In this document: positions 41,800-52,492 of the stretch, piece after piece | Layout: every line of letters begins with the position of its first letter | Position numbering within the stretch: position 1 is the first letter of the stretch | Assembly (NCBI GenBank): GCA_011037195.1 | Contig: JAAEAF010003518.1 | Location: 184,705-248,704, forward strand | DNA: 64,000 nt | Source of the DNA: Triatoma infestans | Lineage: Eukaryota > Arthropoda > Insecta > Hemiptera > Reduviidae | Direction of reading: 5' to 3' | Translations under genes and position numbers: made by a program | The notes under the pieces: model-generated | What the model saw: only the letters and a program-made list of their open reading frames with translations | Told to the model about the DNA's origin: nothing | The model's database searches: none

Positions 41800-42395
41800 A
41801 TACTCCTTTAAAGAGCTACCATTTTTACAATTCTAAGAGTTACAATTTTTATTTCAAACATTTCTCTGGGAAAGTTCATTTAAGGCGGCTTTTGGGGAAA
41901 GGGCGGGGTTGTTTAATAATAAAGTGCAATTTCAGTTAATTATACAATTTTATATACTAAATAATATTAATTAGAATTAAATATGTAGCGAAAATTGCGA
42001 GTTTGGAGAAAATCGATTGACCGGAATTCCGTTTTTGTTGATTTTTTTTTTTTTTTCATTTTTCTCTGTTTTTCACCATAAAAACACCGTCGGATTTTTT
42101 AAAATTGGGTACACTAACTATGAATACAGAAGACCTATCACTTTAGTTGGAAATTTGTTTTTCCAATAAAGTTCATTTAAAGACGTTTAGAAGGTACAGG
42201 ATGCAATCAGGAGGCTATCTTTCATCATTTCAAAGTCATTATATTAAATTTATATTCTCCATTGAAGACAAACAATCATTTAATGAGAATTATAAGTTTG
42301 AAGAAAATTTCTCATTTATATATATTATGTAAATTACATAAGAAAAAAGCCGTGTGAATATTTCACACCAGATTTTTACAAAATGTTTAGTTTTC
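41800..42395 (-). repeat. R700 repeat, reverse orientation
   Basis: TTTCTCTGGGAAAGTTCATTTAAGG, GAAAATCGATTGACCGGAATTCCG, AAACACCGTCGGATTTTTT, ACTATGAATACAGAAGACCTATCAC and the end GTGTGAATATTTCACACCAGATTTTTA. Closely parallels 59050-59500. Confidence 0.75.
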
Positions 42396-42399
42396 TTTA

Positions 42400-43082
42400 G
42401 TGTTATAACTCTGGGTGAATTTAACAACGATGAAAGTACTATTTTCAGGGAAGCGTGACTTCCAGCTCCTCCCTCCCAGCAACCGTCAGAAATAAATTTT
42501 TTCGAACAAAGTACAAAACAAAAATGATGGCGGTTCCTTTATAGAGAAAATCGTGAAAACGGAAAAATCTACACTTATGGTCAACTGATTTTTTTTTTCA
42601 AACACAAAACTTTGGTAACAACACAATTAATTCCAATTGCTGTTATTTATTGAAGATGTGTATGGGTCCACAATGCTAGATAGCATCTGGGATTTTTATT
42701 GCGTCATAGCGTGTGTACAGAGTCGTAAATCTACACGAATTTGATAACTCTACTCTGACGATGGATGAAAATAAGAAACCGGTCAAGAATATCGCAAATA
42801 TGCATGCTACAATGCATAAAATCCCAGATATTATTGTATATACGATAGAATCGTATAATAAACTGATATTACACTTTAGAGGGAAGCAGAACTTTAAATC
42901 TCCCTCAAAACTCACCTTAAATGAATGTTATCAGAAGAAAGTATGAAATAGAAGTGCAAGATCTCTGTAAGGTATAGTTATTAAAATCTGCACGTATGCA
43001 GGACTGTACGTATCGTTAAAGCAAATTTAGTAAAGCCGTTCTTGAGGAAAGTAACGCTTCCGATCAACGAATTTTTCTTTAA
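42400..43082 (+). repeat. R700-related repeat, forward, with a family-a insertion
   Basis: 42420-42640 and 42840-43080 carry diverged forward blocks (CCCTCCCAGCAACCGTC, AGAGAAAATCGTGAAAACGG, TAGAATCGTATAATAAACTGATA). Between them, about 42715-42835, is a family-a hammerhead-like unit also seen at about 14375-14480 (ACACGAA, CTGACGATGGATGAAAAT, GAAACCGGTCA, AAATATGCATG). Confidence 0.6.
42753..42790 (+). ncRNA. Hammerhead-like motif, family a, damaged stem II
   Basis: CTGACGA (42754-42760), GGAT-GAAA-ATAA (stem II lost two pairs), GAAA, CCGGT, C. The flanks match the unit at 14375-14480. Confidence 0.4.
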
Positions 43083-43084
43083 AC

Positions 43085-43664
43085 TCAGAATTTTGGCTAG
43101 TATTAATATTATATATATATTCAATTCAATTCAAAACAATTTTATTTACAAATATTATTTTCATAAATATTTACAAATCACATTGAAATCCAATGTGATA
43201 AACATTACACCCTTCAATACAAAAAATTAAACTGACATATTGTTGTTGGGAATTTATATTGCAGGGAAAAAAAAGAAAAAAATTGTAACTCAGGGGAAGG
43301 GTTAATTAAGGATACTCCTAATTCTTTTATGTCTGTATGTAAATTGTTCTGTCATAGTTTCCAATTTCGCGGCAAAGAGAGGGTTTGTGTGGCAGTCTAA
43401 GGATGTCAGTAGTTTTAGTAGTCTATTTTTGATGTAGTTGTGTACAGTTTCTGTTGACGTTGTCTCGTATAAGTGGGAGACTTTGGTGTAGCGTGGTGAG
43501 TCAGTCGCGAGTCTAAGAAATTTGTTCTGTATAGTCTGTAATTTTTTGATATTAGCGGCACAGGTTAGGATGCAGGCAGAGAAAGTGTATAGCAACATCG
43601 GCCTGATTACAGTTTTGTAGAGAAGAAGTTTGTTACGTGCAGTCATTCTTGACTTCCTTCTCAT
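43085..43664 (-). pseudogene. Jockey-like ORF2 C-terminus with 3' UTR
   Basis: A 120-residue minus frame (43302-43664) includes NKLLLYKTVIRPMLLYTFSA, IKKLQTIQNKFLRLATDS and PRYTKVSHLYETTS, the standard segment after the reverse transcriptase in jockey-clade ORF2. It stops at 43302. About 210 bp of AT-rich 3' UTR follow down to TA-rich 43090. The coding upstream is missing, so this is a separate fragment from 41455-41795. Confidence 0.82.
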
Positions 43665-44040
43665 TTCTGAGCTCTTCTTAGAGATATCCGATGCTTTTAC
43701 CCCCCAAAAAAAACATTCCGGGCTGCATAAAGGAGGTTATTGCGCCTTTCTTTATCAGAGTGACATTTAACCGCATGGAATCGGCCATCTCTTACCCTAA
43801 AGCCATCTCTTGCCCTAGAACCTAAAGGAGGATAACTCAGTCATTTCTAATGTCCATTACTTTTGCCGAGGGATTATCATACAATTTTCGAATCGATGAA
43901 AATGAACTTATAGCTTTGATAGCGGCTTGACTCTCATCATTTTGATAATTCCTGTCTAGATGAACTAGATATACTTCTAAAAATGTCCACGCATAACTTA
44001 CTATGAAACTTAGAATCAATGTACGAGTATTACACATACA
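43665..44040 (-). pseudogene. Probable RNase H-domain relic of a non-LTR element
   Basis: On minus, HLDRNYQNDESQAAIKAISS resembles the central RNase H motif (DSQAAIKAL) but has E for the catalytic D. A lower-scoring part near 43720-43830 follows. Not continuous in frame with 43302-43664. Confidence 0.45.
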
Positions 44041-45265
44041 GATTAAAGAAGAAAATCATGGGCAAACTCCAAATATTATCTATCCTACGAAGGATCAAGA
44101 GTAATCAACAACTTAAAAACTTCAATACACAATATTTAAACGGATACTAAAAATGCATAATATATGTACATAGTAGAAAATACTAACCCGAATTAAAGAA
44201 TAGTGGTATTTTAACCTGAAGATTGAAAACGTAAATATCTCATCCTGAAGTATTTTCGCAAATTTTAAATATGGAAATAAAAGAAAAATTTCTATCTATT
44301 GAAATTTTATATTAAATAAAGAGTTGTTGTTGACTAAAAATTCAAAATCAATTTTCTGTTATACGGATTTATTCATAAAGAACTTATTTGGATACGTTAG
44401 TTTCTACCATCCTTATAAATAGAGTGATAACGAAACAAAATATATCCAGCCTATACTTTCCATTGCAATGGAAAAAGTAATTATAGTATATAAATTCATC
44501 TAGATTGGACAATAAGAGTTTCCAAACAAATATACTGAGTTTATCTGTTTGTTGTTAGTAGTAATCACAGGGGCAAGATTAAATTCTGAATGAGAATCTC
44601 TTTTCATTTGTATATATTTTGAAACAATTAAGATAATTTATCAGTATCTTAATTGAGGTATTGAACTCCTCAGGTTTTTGACATTATGGTCAGTGACCAT
44701 TAGTCACGAAATTCAACATTATCAATATATTCTGTCTTCCATAAATATTACAATCCTCTGGATGACAAAATATTTTGTCGCAAGATTGATAAAGAAAATA
44801 ACTGGATGGAACAATAGACCTCTTTTCGTCGCAGTACAACCATCCAAAAATAAAACATCGCCACAAAAAGGTAGTTAATAAAAATATGTCAGCTATCGCA
44901 AAGTCCTCAGGCCAGTCTATGTAATCAGGCCGACCGATTGTACCTCCGCAATAGTATCAGGAAAGAATTTACTTCTTTCTTGGCTTTAGATCTCCTACTA
45001 CTTATTTTAGGAGTCTAAGTTACAAAAAAGAACTTGATGTAAAATAATAATTTATTTTAATAATGTACAAATTATAAAAAATCTGTTTAAGATATATATC
45101 ATATACAGTAACCACTGAAAGTACTGTATGTTAAAATCCTTAATGGGTCTCTCTATTACCATAAGCATTAATTAATTCATCACGGTCCTAAAATCCCAGA
45201 AATGATTATGAATAAACATTGCTTTTCTCTTACATATATAAAGGGGTTTATAAAAATAAATAAAA
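44041..45265. other. Non-coding, no gene seen
   Basis: AT-rich; no coding or repeat family recognised except scattered A/T runs. Confidence 0.45.
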
Positions 45266-45269
45266 AAAT

Positions 45270-46165
45270 TAATAAAAAGTCAATTATTGTATATTGTTTT
45301 AGGCACTTTTTATTAATGTTCAAAATAAAGCCAATTTGATTGACTGTTGTAAGCCATTTTTCTGCAGCTGTAGGATCCCTCGCTAATACCTACAAATTTT
45401 CTTCCTCAAGAATGTGTGCGCTAAACCGAAACAAACGGTAGTAGGATGGAGCTTAAATCTGGAATATAGGGTGGTTGGAAAAGAAGTTCAATGCCAGTTC
45501 TTCAATTTTTTCTTTAGATTGACGGGAGTATGTGGCCGAGCGTTATCCAGCTGGAACAAAAAACTTGTCTGCATTTGATCAAAGCTGGATAATACTAGAC
45601 CATTTTTGAATAGATTCTATCTAGATTTTGGCAGTTTTGAAATTCATGGAAAGTCCACAGGAAACGAATTCGTTATGAATAATTTCTTCATAATTCCAGA
45701 AAACGCAAAAAAAACATCGACTTTTTCTCAAAATGTCCTCTTGGACCAATCTCAGGATTTCGCCAGTAAAACCGACTTCTAATACACTATTCTTTTGTAG
45801 AAGCCCATGGCAGATGAATTTTTTTAAGAGAAGTTGGCCTCTTGAGGTGTAAGTTCATGCGACACTATCCTACATCTCCTTTTTACCTTTCCCAAAGTCT
45901 GGAGATGGTGGCTAAATGTATCTTTTAGTTACTGTCAGTTTTGCAACAAGTGTACAAGTAATTATGGTTGGATTTGACTCGAACGCTTCCCGTAAAGTCT
46001 CATCAACGTCATATTATGGCCGCCCTGAACTTGTCTTTCTTTCTAAGGTCTTATCGCCACGATTCAAGTTATGAAGCTAATGCCGGGCAGTAAGATGATC
46101 AAGGATATATTCCCCTTTGATTTTACATACGGCACTTATGGTTTCAGCAAGTGTTCACTGTTTTT
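45270..46165 (-). pseudogene. Mariner-like transposase fossil
   Basis: Minus strand, many stops and frameshifts. Recognisable in order: FESNPTIITCTLVAKLTVTK (helix-turn-helix region); a degraded middle; a piece with NYEEIIHNEFVSCGLSMNF, like W-D-x-x-G-I-I-x-x-E-L; LDNARPHT (second catalytic D); and APSYYRLF (usually APSDYHLF, third catalytic D replaced by Y). The tail is AEKWLTTVNQIGFIL. A DD34D mariner relative, long dead. Terminal repeats were not found by eye. Confidence 0.7.
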
Positions 46166-46734
46166 TTTTTTTATAATAGTGACGTAATTACTAATATATC
46201 GTAAGACATACAAATGGTTTTTATAAAAAAAAGCTTAGAATTTATATAGAAATATTGTACACACCCTAAAGATTAATATAATATCTTGTGTGTTTTAAAG
46301 TCAATAGAACTTCCTTTGTTAGAAAAACGGTCATTTTTTTTTCTTTTCTATAAACCATATAAGAAGAATACGTATTAAGTGAAATAAAGGAAATCTCCAT
46401 ACTCATTAAATTTATTATCTTTTGTCAAATATTTAGGTTCCGAGCATATCGTTACTCACTACGTCCATCTTTTAGACTCCTCATTAGCGGGTATCTAGAA
46501 TCTGGAGGCCACTAAAAATAGTTAATTAGTTTTTTATTTTCATTATCGTTATTATTATATTATCATTATGATTACTATTGTAATCGTTGTTTTTTTGCCA
46601 ATAGAAAAAAAGCAAAGACCTTTAAAGTTGTTATTATAGTATTACAAAACTCGCATTCTTTATCTAACAAAATTGCATGAGCTATTAAAAAATACTTTTT
46701 AAAAATTCAGCAAACTGCAGATCTCTCTTTGTAA
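46166..46734. other. Non-coding, no gene seen
   Basis: AT-rich flank between the mariner fossil and an R700 copy. Confidence 0.4.
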
Positions 46735-47146
46735 TAAATAAAAATCTCATGCGAAACACTCGTACGACTTTGTTTTACTGCAATTTACATAGTTTTAATT
46801 GACGAATTTGTTTCAATCTTGAAGTTTCTACTAAATTTAACTGGCTTTAATATTATATCCCTAGTTGATACAACCTAAAGTAAAACTACACTTGAAGGAA
46901 TGAGGTTCCTGCTGCACAGAACCTTTTTAAAATCAATTTTAAAATGTAAGTGATACTCTGTACGTATCGTTAATATACCAGATTTAATGAAACTCCTGTT
47001 TTTATGGTTGGTGGAGATTAAGGTAGAAAATTGAAACAAACTGGTTAAGTCTAACTTCAGATTCGACTGTCTTCAAATTCGGAATTATGGCCACAAATTT
47101 AATTCTAATTAATATTACGTTACAGAAAAGCAAAATCCACGCCTCT
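46735..47146 (+). repeat. R700 repeat, forward, left half split by the LTR element
   Basis: AAAATCTCATGCGAAACACTCGT, GACTTTGTTTTACTGC and the ATTTAATTCTAATTAATATTA block. The right half continues at 57701 (TTAAATTCACTTTG...AGAGAAATGTTTCAAATAAAAG). The LTR retrotransposon inserted into this older copy. Confidence 0.65.
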
Positions 47147-47150
47147 CCCA
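47147..47150. repeat. Target-site duplication CCCA, left
   Basis: Same four bases as 57697-57700, outside the first and last LTR. Four bases is the usual length for gypsy-type elements. Confidence 0.7.
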
Positions 47151-47315
47151 AGTTACGGCACTATCTCGCTCTAAATCAGCACATCTCACTTTATTATATA
47201 TACGCCTCTCTCATTCATTAAGTCATTTGTAAGTTTAATCTATGTAGTGCACTTAGCTTGGTTTGTAAATAAAGTCTTTTTAAAAAGGTTCTTTAAGTGA
47301 GTGTTTCACATAACT
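47151..47315 (+). repeat. LTR1
   Basis: 165 bp, AGTTACGGCACTATCTCG...GTTTCACATAACT. It contains a TATA-like TTATTATATATACGCC, the cap-region CTCTCTCATT and AATAAA near 47267-47272. Compared with LTR2/3 it lacks the CCAGCTCTACTTAGT segment. Confidence 0.85.
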
Positions 47316-47332
47316 GGCGTCCGAACAGGGAC
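47315..47332 (+). promoter_or_regulatory. Primer-binding site (tRNA-Lys type)
   Basis: TGGCGTCCGAACAGGGAC, one base different from the well-known lysine-tRNA primer site TGGCGCCCGAACAGGGAC. It starts at the last base of LTR1. The copy after LTR2 (48389-48406) has AATT for AACA. Confidence 0.75.
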
Positions 47333-47379
47333 CGCGAAGGCGATAATCTATAGTGCAACTATTTGTCTCGTAAATCTCA

Positions 47380-48211
47380 TAAATTACATTGTTCAATTAA
47401 AAATAAAAACATTTATTACTTCATTAAAGTTCCATTACAAAGTTATCCTCTCCAACCATATTTTCTTCTCTCATACCCAATGATCACATTGCAACAGTTC
47501 AAGTACATCCCCCCTTAATATTAAAAATTAATAACGAGTTATTTATGTGAAGCCAGATGTGAAGAAATTAAATATCCATTTTATTGTTATAAAAAAACCA
47601 AGGTTAATGAAAAATGTATATCTCAAATTATAACAAATGCTAAACTTGCAAATTCTAAAACTATGTATACATCTAGTGCATCCTTTATTAAATATATACC
47701 TCGTGTATACTATTATCTTGCATTTAGATCTAACAAAATTGTAGTAAATAATAAGAATAATAATGATACAGTATTTCTCACTAATATGAGCTTAATTAAA
47801 ATCAGTAATGATGAACTTATATTAAATAATAAAGTCATCCCTATATATAAAGACTCTAAAGCTGTAATAACAAATACGCCGGTACCTACTCATAGAAATT
47901 TAAATATAACATTTGAAAACCTACACAAGTTAAATAGAAGAATGGAGCCATTTGAATATTTGGAAGATACACCCAGTTACATAAATCACATATATTACAT
48001 TATTATTCTAATGGTACTGCTATTAGTTATAGCTATTGCGTTAAGCGGATACTGTCGCCTACTTAGAGAAACGAAGAGAGCAGCAACCTACAGAAGAGAC
48101 TCGGACGCAGCCACCACTACCAGAACCTCAGGAACGATCATCAAAAAGCCGTATCTTGACTTCCAATATTCCCATGTTGATCCGCAGGAGCTCCGAACTC
48201 GAGGAGGGAGG
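47380..48211 (+). pseudogene. Env-like C-terminal region, first copy, with purine tract
   Basis: Nearly identical to 56683-57511. The open part (47663-48295) contains a hydrophobic membrane segment (IIILMVLLLVIAIALSG, about 48003-48053) near its end and an upstream ectodomain-like part. This is the usual end of errantivirus Env proteins. The junction near 47373 shows leader sequence (shared with 48447) jumping straight into env, so gag and pol were deleted from this unit. The tract AGGAGGGAGG ends at 48211. Described only; not restored. Confidence 0.7.
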
Positions 48212-48389
48212 ACTTACGGCACTATCTCGTCTAATCCAGCTCTACTTAGTCAACACATCTCACTTTATTATATATACGCCTCTCTCATTAATTAAGTCAG
48301 CTGTAAGTTGTAATCTGTGTAGTGTACTTAGCTTGGTTTGTAAATAAAGTCTTTTTAAAAAGGTATTTAAGTGAGTGTTTCACATAACT
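48212..48389 (+). repeat. LTR2 (internal)
   Basis: 178 bp, same family as LTR1 and LTR3, closer to LTR3 in having CTAATCCAGCTCTACTTAGT. No target duplication flanks it. Confidence 0.85.
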
Positions 48390-48599
48390 GGCGTCCGAAT
48401 TGGGACCGCGAAGGCGATAATCTATAGTGCAACTATTTGTCTCATTTTGTGTCCAGTTGATCCAGAAGGATTTTCAGCCTACACACACGAGTGTTTTATT
48501 TGCGGTAACATCACTTCATCGTGCAAGACTCACTTCATTGTGCTAGACCAAACAACCAAGCCGGGGGAGTCACCAACAACCAACTCATCAACATCTAAA

Positions 48600-49680
48600 G
48601 TAGGTAAAAAGTTTATTCTTAATCCTCCTAAACTCCTTGCAGCTAATATGGCCAAGGTTAATTATGATGATCTCAAAAGAAGACTACGACCACATCCCTC
48701 ACTTTGATGGGAACCCTTCGAAACTAGCTTTCTTTTGCGAACTAGAAAACGCTTACGCTATAATATGTGCAGAGAACATCGAAGAAAGAGACCATAATCA
48801 TACCACTTTGTTTATAAAAGTAAAAAGTAGACTAGTAGGGCCGGCTAGAAATGTAATTCTTTCACATGATGTGAATCTTTTACTAATCCTAATACATTTA
48901 TTAAAAGAAAACTTCGCGGACTCCATGTCTTATGAAATATTAAAAGATGAAATATTACAAACTAGATTAATTACAAAGAATCTCCCATTGAATTTGTTAA
49001 CCGAATTCAGGAAATGAGCCAAGAAATACATTAGACAATATACATTAGACTTAAGCTAGATGGATTATCGGCAGATACCTTAAAGGAAATGATTACACGC
49101 GTAGATAAAGAAATCATTTTCCATATTTATAAATGTTTCCCCTTTAATCTAAGCAATCGCATTATGATTTTCGACTCCAAAACATTAGACGAAGTTAGAA
49201 GTATTATATACAAAATGTCCTTTTAAATTACATACAACACAAAAAACAACCGCAAAAAAAAAATCATTTTAATCACGTCACAAGAAAACAACATCAAACT
49301 AATCAACCCTACAGACCACACTAGAACTATTCTCCTAACTACAGCTATCAAACCCCTAATTACAATTATCAACCTCCTAATCACAATTACCAACCCTCTA
49401 ATTACAATTATCAGCCCCCTAATCATAATTAACAGCCTCCTAATCCGAGGAATTTTGAACGAAAACTCAATATAGTTTGCAAACAATGCCATACATCCCT
49501 AACAGACAAGATCCCAGTGATCCCAATCATCCTTTTAATAAACCTAGATTCAATCCCGACGTATTCTCACAAGACAGAATATCCCGTTTAGAAAATACCA
49601 TAGACAGAATGACGGAAAAGTTCGAACATTTTTTAGACTTCGTTCACAAGAACCAAGGGAACCCCCCCCACCGAATTTAG
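48600..49680 (+). pseudogene. Gag-like region with heptapeptide repeats
   Basis: HIPHFDGNPSKLAFFCELEN (about 48690-48750) is the start of the gypsy/errantivirus Gag capsid domain. Continuation through SRLVGPARN and LLKENFADSMSYEILKDEIL is broken by frameshifts after 49015. At 49337-49441 five 21-bp units encode a NYNYQPP-like heptapeptide (one unit has a stop). No CCHC knuckle is visible, as is usual for errantivirus Gag. Confidence 0.7.
49337..49441 (+). repeat. 21-bp tandem repeat in gag (5 units)
   Basis: Units of the type AATTACAATTATCAACCTCCT encode N-Y/H-N-Y-Q-P-P. In-frame minisatellite in the Gag tail. Confidence 0.75.
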
Positions 49681-49689
49681 CTTAAACTT

Positions 49690-50160
49690 AGTAAATAAAT
49701 CCTTATCCCACTTTGTAGATAAATCTGGCTTAAAATAGTTAATAGACACCTGTTGATCAGAAAACTATATGTGGTACGTGCTAACGCCTTATTATTAAAA
49801 GATCCCTTCATAATCTCAACCCCCGCAGGTAAAAAACACGGAGAAACATCATGTAAATTTAATATGAAACCTTTAATGAAAAACTCCAAACCAAATTTCA
49901 CCTATTCCCATTCTTAGATAAATATGACATTTTATTAGGCCATAAAACAATGCAAGAGCTCGGTATGAGCATAGATTTAGATAACAACATCCTCTCCTAT
50001 CTTCAAGGCACAATTTCCTTAAAATTCACCCTTAATCCCACAGTCAACAATTCAAATATAATCACCTTAGAGCAAGGTGTCAATTTTATTGAATTTCCTG
50101 TAAAAAATAAAGAATTAAAATACGGTCTAATTAGTGAAGATATAAAAAATCAACGATAAA
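49690..50160 (+). pseudogene. Protease region of pol
   Basis: KYDILLGHKTMQELGMSIDL-like text (about 49920-49980) is the segment after the aspartic protease in gypsy Pol. The DTGA-type active site expected near 49720 is not preserved in a clear form. Frameshifts and stops are present. Confidence 0.55.
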
Positions 50161-50392
50161 TGCACTGTAAAAGAAGGATTATATGGTATTGCTAATAATA
50201 AAATTCTATGCGAAGTTGAATCCAAAGAAGTAATAGCCATTTACCCCGAACCTATGGATATTGATGAACCGCAGGAAATTTGTACAGATATCCCCGACAT
50301 AGTAATGACCAATTGTCCCGAAATGTCCGGTGATTTTGTCTTAAATGGAATAAAAAGGGAAATCGCTACTTTAATTAGAACCAATCATATGA

Positions 50393-51238
50393 ATGAAGAA
50401 GAAAAAGAAAAAAATAATTAAATTACTACAAGAATATCACCACATAATTAAAAGAGAAAACGACCGCCTAAGTTCTACTAATCTTTTAAAACATAAAATA
50501 CGATCCACCGACGAAAACCCAGTATATACTCGAAATTACAGATACCCAGAAATTTACCGGAAAGATGTACATGTTGAAATTGACAAACTACTAGAAAACA
50601 AAATAATACAACACTCAAACTCCCCCTGCAACAGCCCAATTTGGGTAGTCCCCAAAAAACCAGACGCCTCAGGCAAAAGAAAAATACGAATGGTAATTGA
50701 CCTGAATAATAAAACAATCGAGGACAAATTTCCATCCCCAAACATAGAAGACCTCTTTGGAAAGATCGGACGAGCGACTTACTTCTCCGTAATCGACCTC
50801 GCTCCCGGTTTTCACCAAATTGAAATGGACCCTGAATCTATTCCAAAAACAGCCTTTTCTTCTGAGGTCGGGCATTATGAATTTTTAAGAATGCCTTTTG
50901 GCCTTAAAACAGCTCCACCCACATTTTTAAGGGCAATTAGCACTATTTTCTCTAGAATCCCCAACGTATTAGCCTATATGGACGATATAATTTTCTCAGA
51001 CAATCTAAACGAACACATAAAACACCTCAAGACTGTTTTCGAAAAACTAAAACAACACAACCTAAAAATACAATTAGATAAAACTGAATTCTATAAGAGA
51101 GAACTACTTTTTTTAGGACATATTATCTCGGACAAAGGAATACAGTCTAACCCGGCAAAACTAGAAGCCATTGCGAAATTCCCTATCCCCAAAACGGAAA
51201 AACAAATCAAACAATTTCTTGGACTTACGGGCTACTAA
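50393..51238 (+). CDS. Gypsy-type reverse transcriptase (open segment of pol)
   Basis: 281 uninterrupted residues with all reverse-transcriptase blocks: SPCNSPIWVVPKK (77-89), RMVIDLNNKT (99-108), YFSVIDLAPGFHQI (130-143, first catalytic D), FLRMPFGLKTAPPTF (164-178), VLAYMDDII (192-200, catalytic YMDD) and LLFLGHIISDKGI (234-246). The wording is that of the 17.6/297/gypsy group. It would copy the element RNA, but upstream and downstream pol domains are broken. The ATG used is arbitrary because Pol is normally made as a fusion after Gag. Confidence 0.88.
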   Translation: MKKKKKKIIKLLQEYHHIIKRENDRLSSTNLLKHKIRSTDENPVYTRNYRYPEIYRKDVHVEIDKLLENKIIQHSNSPCNSPIWVVPKKPDASGKRKIRMVIDLNNKTIEDKFPSPNIEDLFGKIGRATYFSVIDLAPGFHQIEMDPESIPKTAFSSEVGHYEFLRMPFGLKTAPPTFLRAISTIFSRIPNVLAYMDDIIFSDNLNEHIKHLKTVFEKLKQHNLKIQLDKTEFYKRELLFLGHIISDKGIQSNPAKLEAIAKFPIPKTEKQIKQFLGLTGY

Positions 51239-51760
51239 CGTAAAATGATTAAAAATTACCCTAAAATAGCTAGACCGCTGACTCTCACACTCAGAAAAAC
51301 AGAACTATAGTGATTGACGACGATTACAAAAAAGCTTTTGAAACTCTTACAATCTTTTGAATATCTGACTTTGAAAAACCTTTTGTTCTCACTACAGACG
51401 CTTCCAGTTAAGCAATAGGAGCAGTGCTATCTCAAAATTTTAATGGAAAAGACATCCCCATTTCCTTTGCTTCTCGAACGCTAAACAAACAAGAAGAAAA
51501 CTATTCCATTATAGAAAAAGAATTGCTAGCCATAGTATGGGCTTAAACACTTTAGACCATACATTTACGGACGCAAATTTACAATACAGACAGACCATAA
51601 ACCATTACAATGGTTACACAATTTGAAAGAGCCCAACGCCAAACTAATTAGATGGAAATTACAATTAGCCGACTTCGACTTCGACGTTAAAATGTACAAG
51701 GAAAAACCAACTTTGTAGCAGACGCCTTGTCACGTAACCCACCTGAGGAACAAGACTTAA
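51239..51760 (+). pseudogene. RNase H region of pol
   Basis: FVLTTDASS (about 51388), [20 protein letters not shown] (about 51413-51472), [16 protein letters not shown] (about 51499-51546) and ADALSRNPPE (about 51719-51748) are the landmarks of gypsy RNase H and its end. In-frame stops at about 51408 and 51544 and frameshifts break it. Confidence 0.82.
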
Positions 51761-52263
51761 ATGCATTAGAAAACCTTTCTCCCAATCCTAATGACGTTAT
51801 AGACCAGTTCCTTTCCGCTCCAAGACCAGAAACTGACTACGAAGCCGTGCAAGAATTAGCACGCACTTTTAATGTCCCATTAGACAATGACTTAGAAAGT
51901 CTACAGACACAACATTCACAAGAATCATCTAACGACCAAATCAAAATTATAGAGGACAAATCCCGTTGCGTCAATATAGAGAAATATCAAATTATAATAA
52001 CCCGCGGTAGCCCAGAATTAAAACCCTAGTTGATAAACCTTTTAATAAAACCAGATATAATTGGTACACCAGATACCCCTCCTCAAAAGATATAGAGGAG
52101 AACTGTACTGAATACTTACAACCAAACCACACTTACGGCGTACTATGTTCACCTCTAATTGAAAATGCTATAGACAAAGGATATACGATCGAATCTTCAA
52201 TCACCTATCCAAAATTATAAAAGAAAAATTCCATTCAGTCAAACTTAAACGCTATTACACCAC

Positions 52264-52492
52264 ATGACAGACTCCTCTGAACAAGAAGAAACTATTCAAA
52301 ACTATCACATCAGCAAAACTGCACACCGTGCTATACATGAAGTGTACAGAACTCTAACTAAACGATACCACTGGCCAAAAATGTTAGAACATATAACAAA
52401 AGTAATTAACAACTGTTCCCTCTGTAAGGAAGTTAAGTATGAACGTAGACCAATTCGACAAGTTTACGAAATCACCCCTACACCTTCTAAAC
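52264..52492 (+). pseudogene. Integrase N-terminal zinc domain, cut by hAT
   Basis: NYHISKTAHRAIHEVYRTLT...NCSLCKEVKYER has the HHCC spacing of retroviral/gypsy integrase zinc domains (H at 52303-52305 and 52321-52335, C-x2-C at about 52415-52426). Coding runs into the hAT terminus at 52493 and resumes after 55135. Confidence 0.78.
52485..52492. repeat. hAT target-site duplication, left
   Basis: TTCTAAAC; the right copy (55136-55143) is TTCTAGAC, 7 of 8 identical. Eight bases is the hAT standard. Confidence 0.8.

Noticed and set aside
42676..42915. Minus-strand frame with a membrane-like segment (79 codons)
   Set aside because: Overlaps a family-a repeat unit and R700 DNA; the hydrophobicity is explained by base composition.
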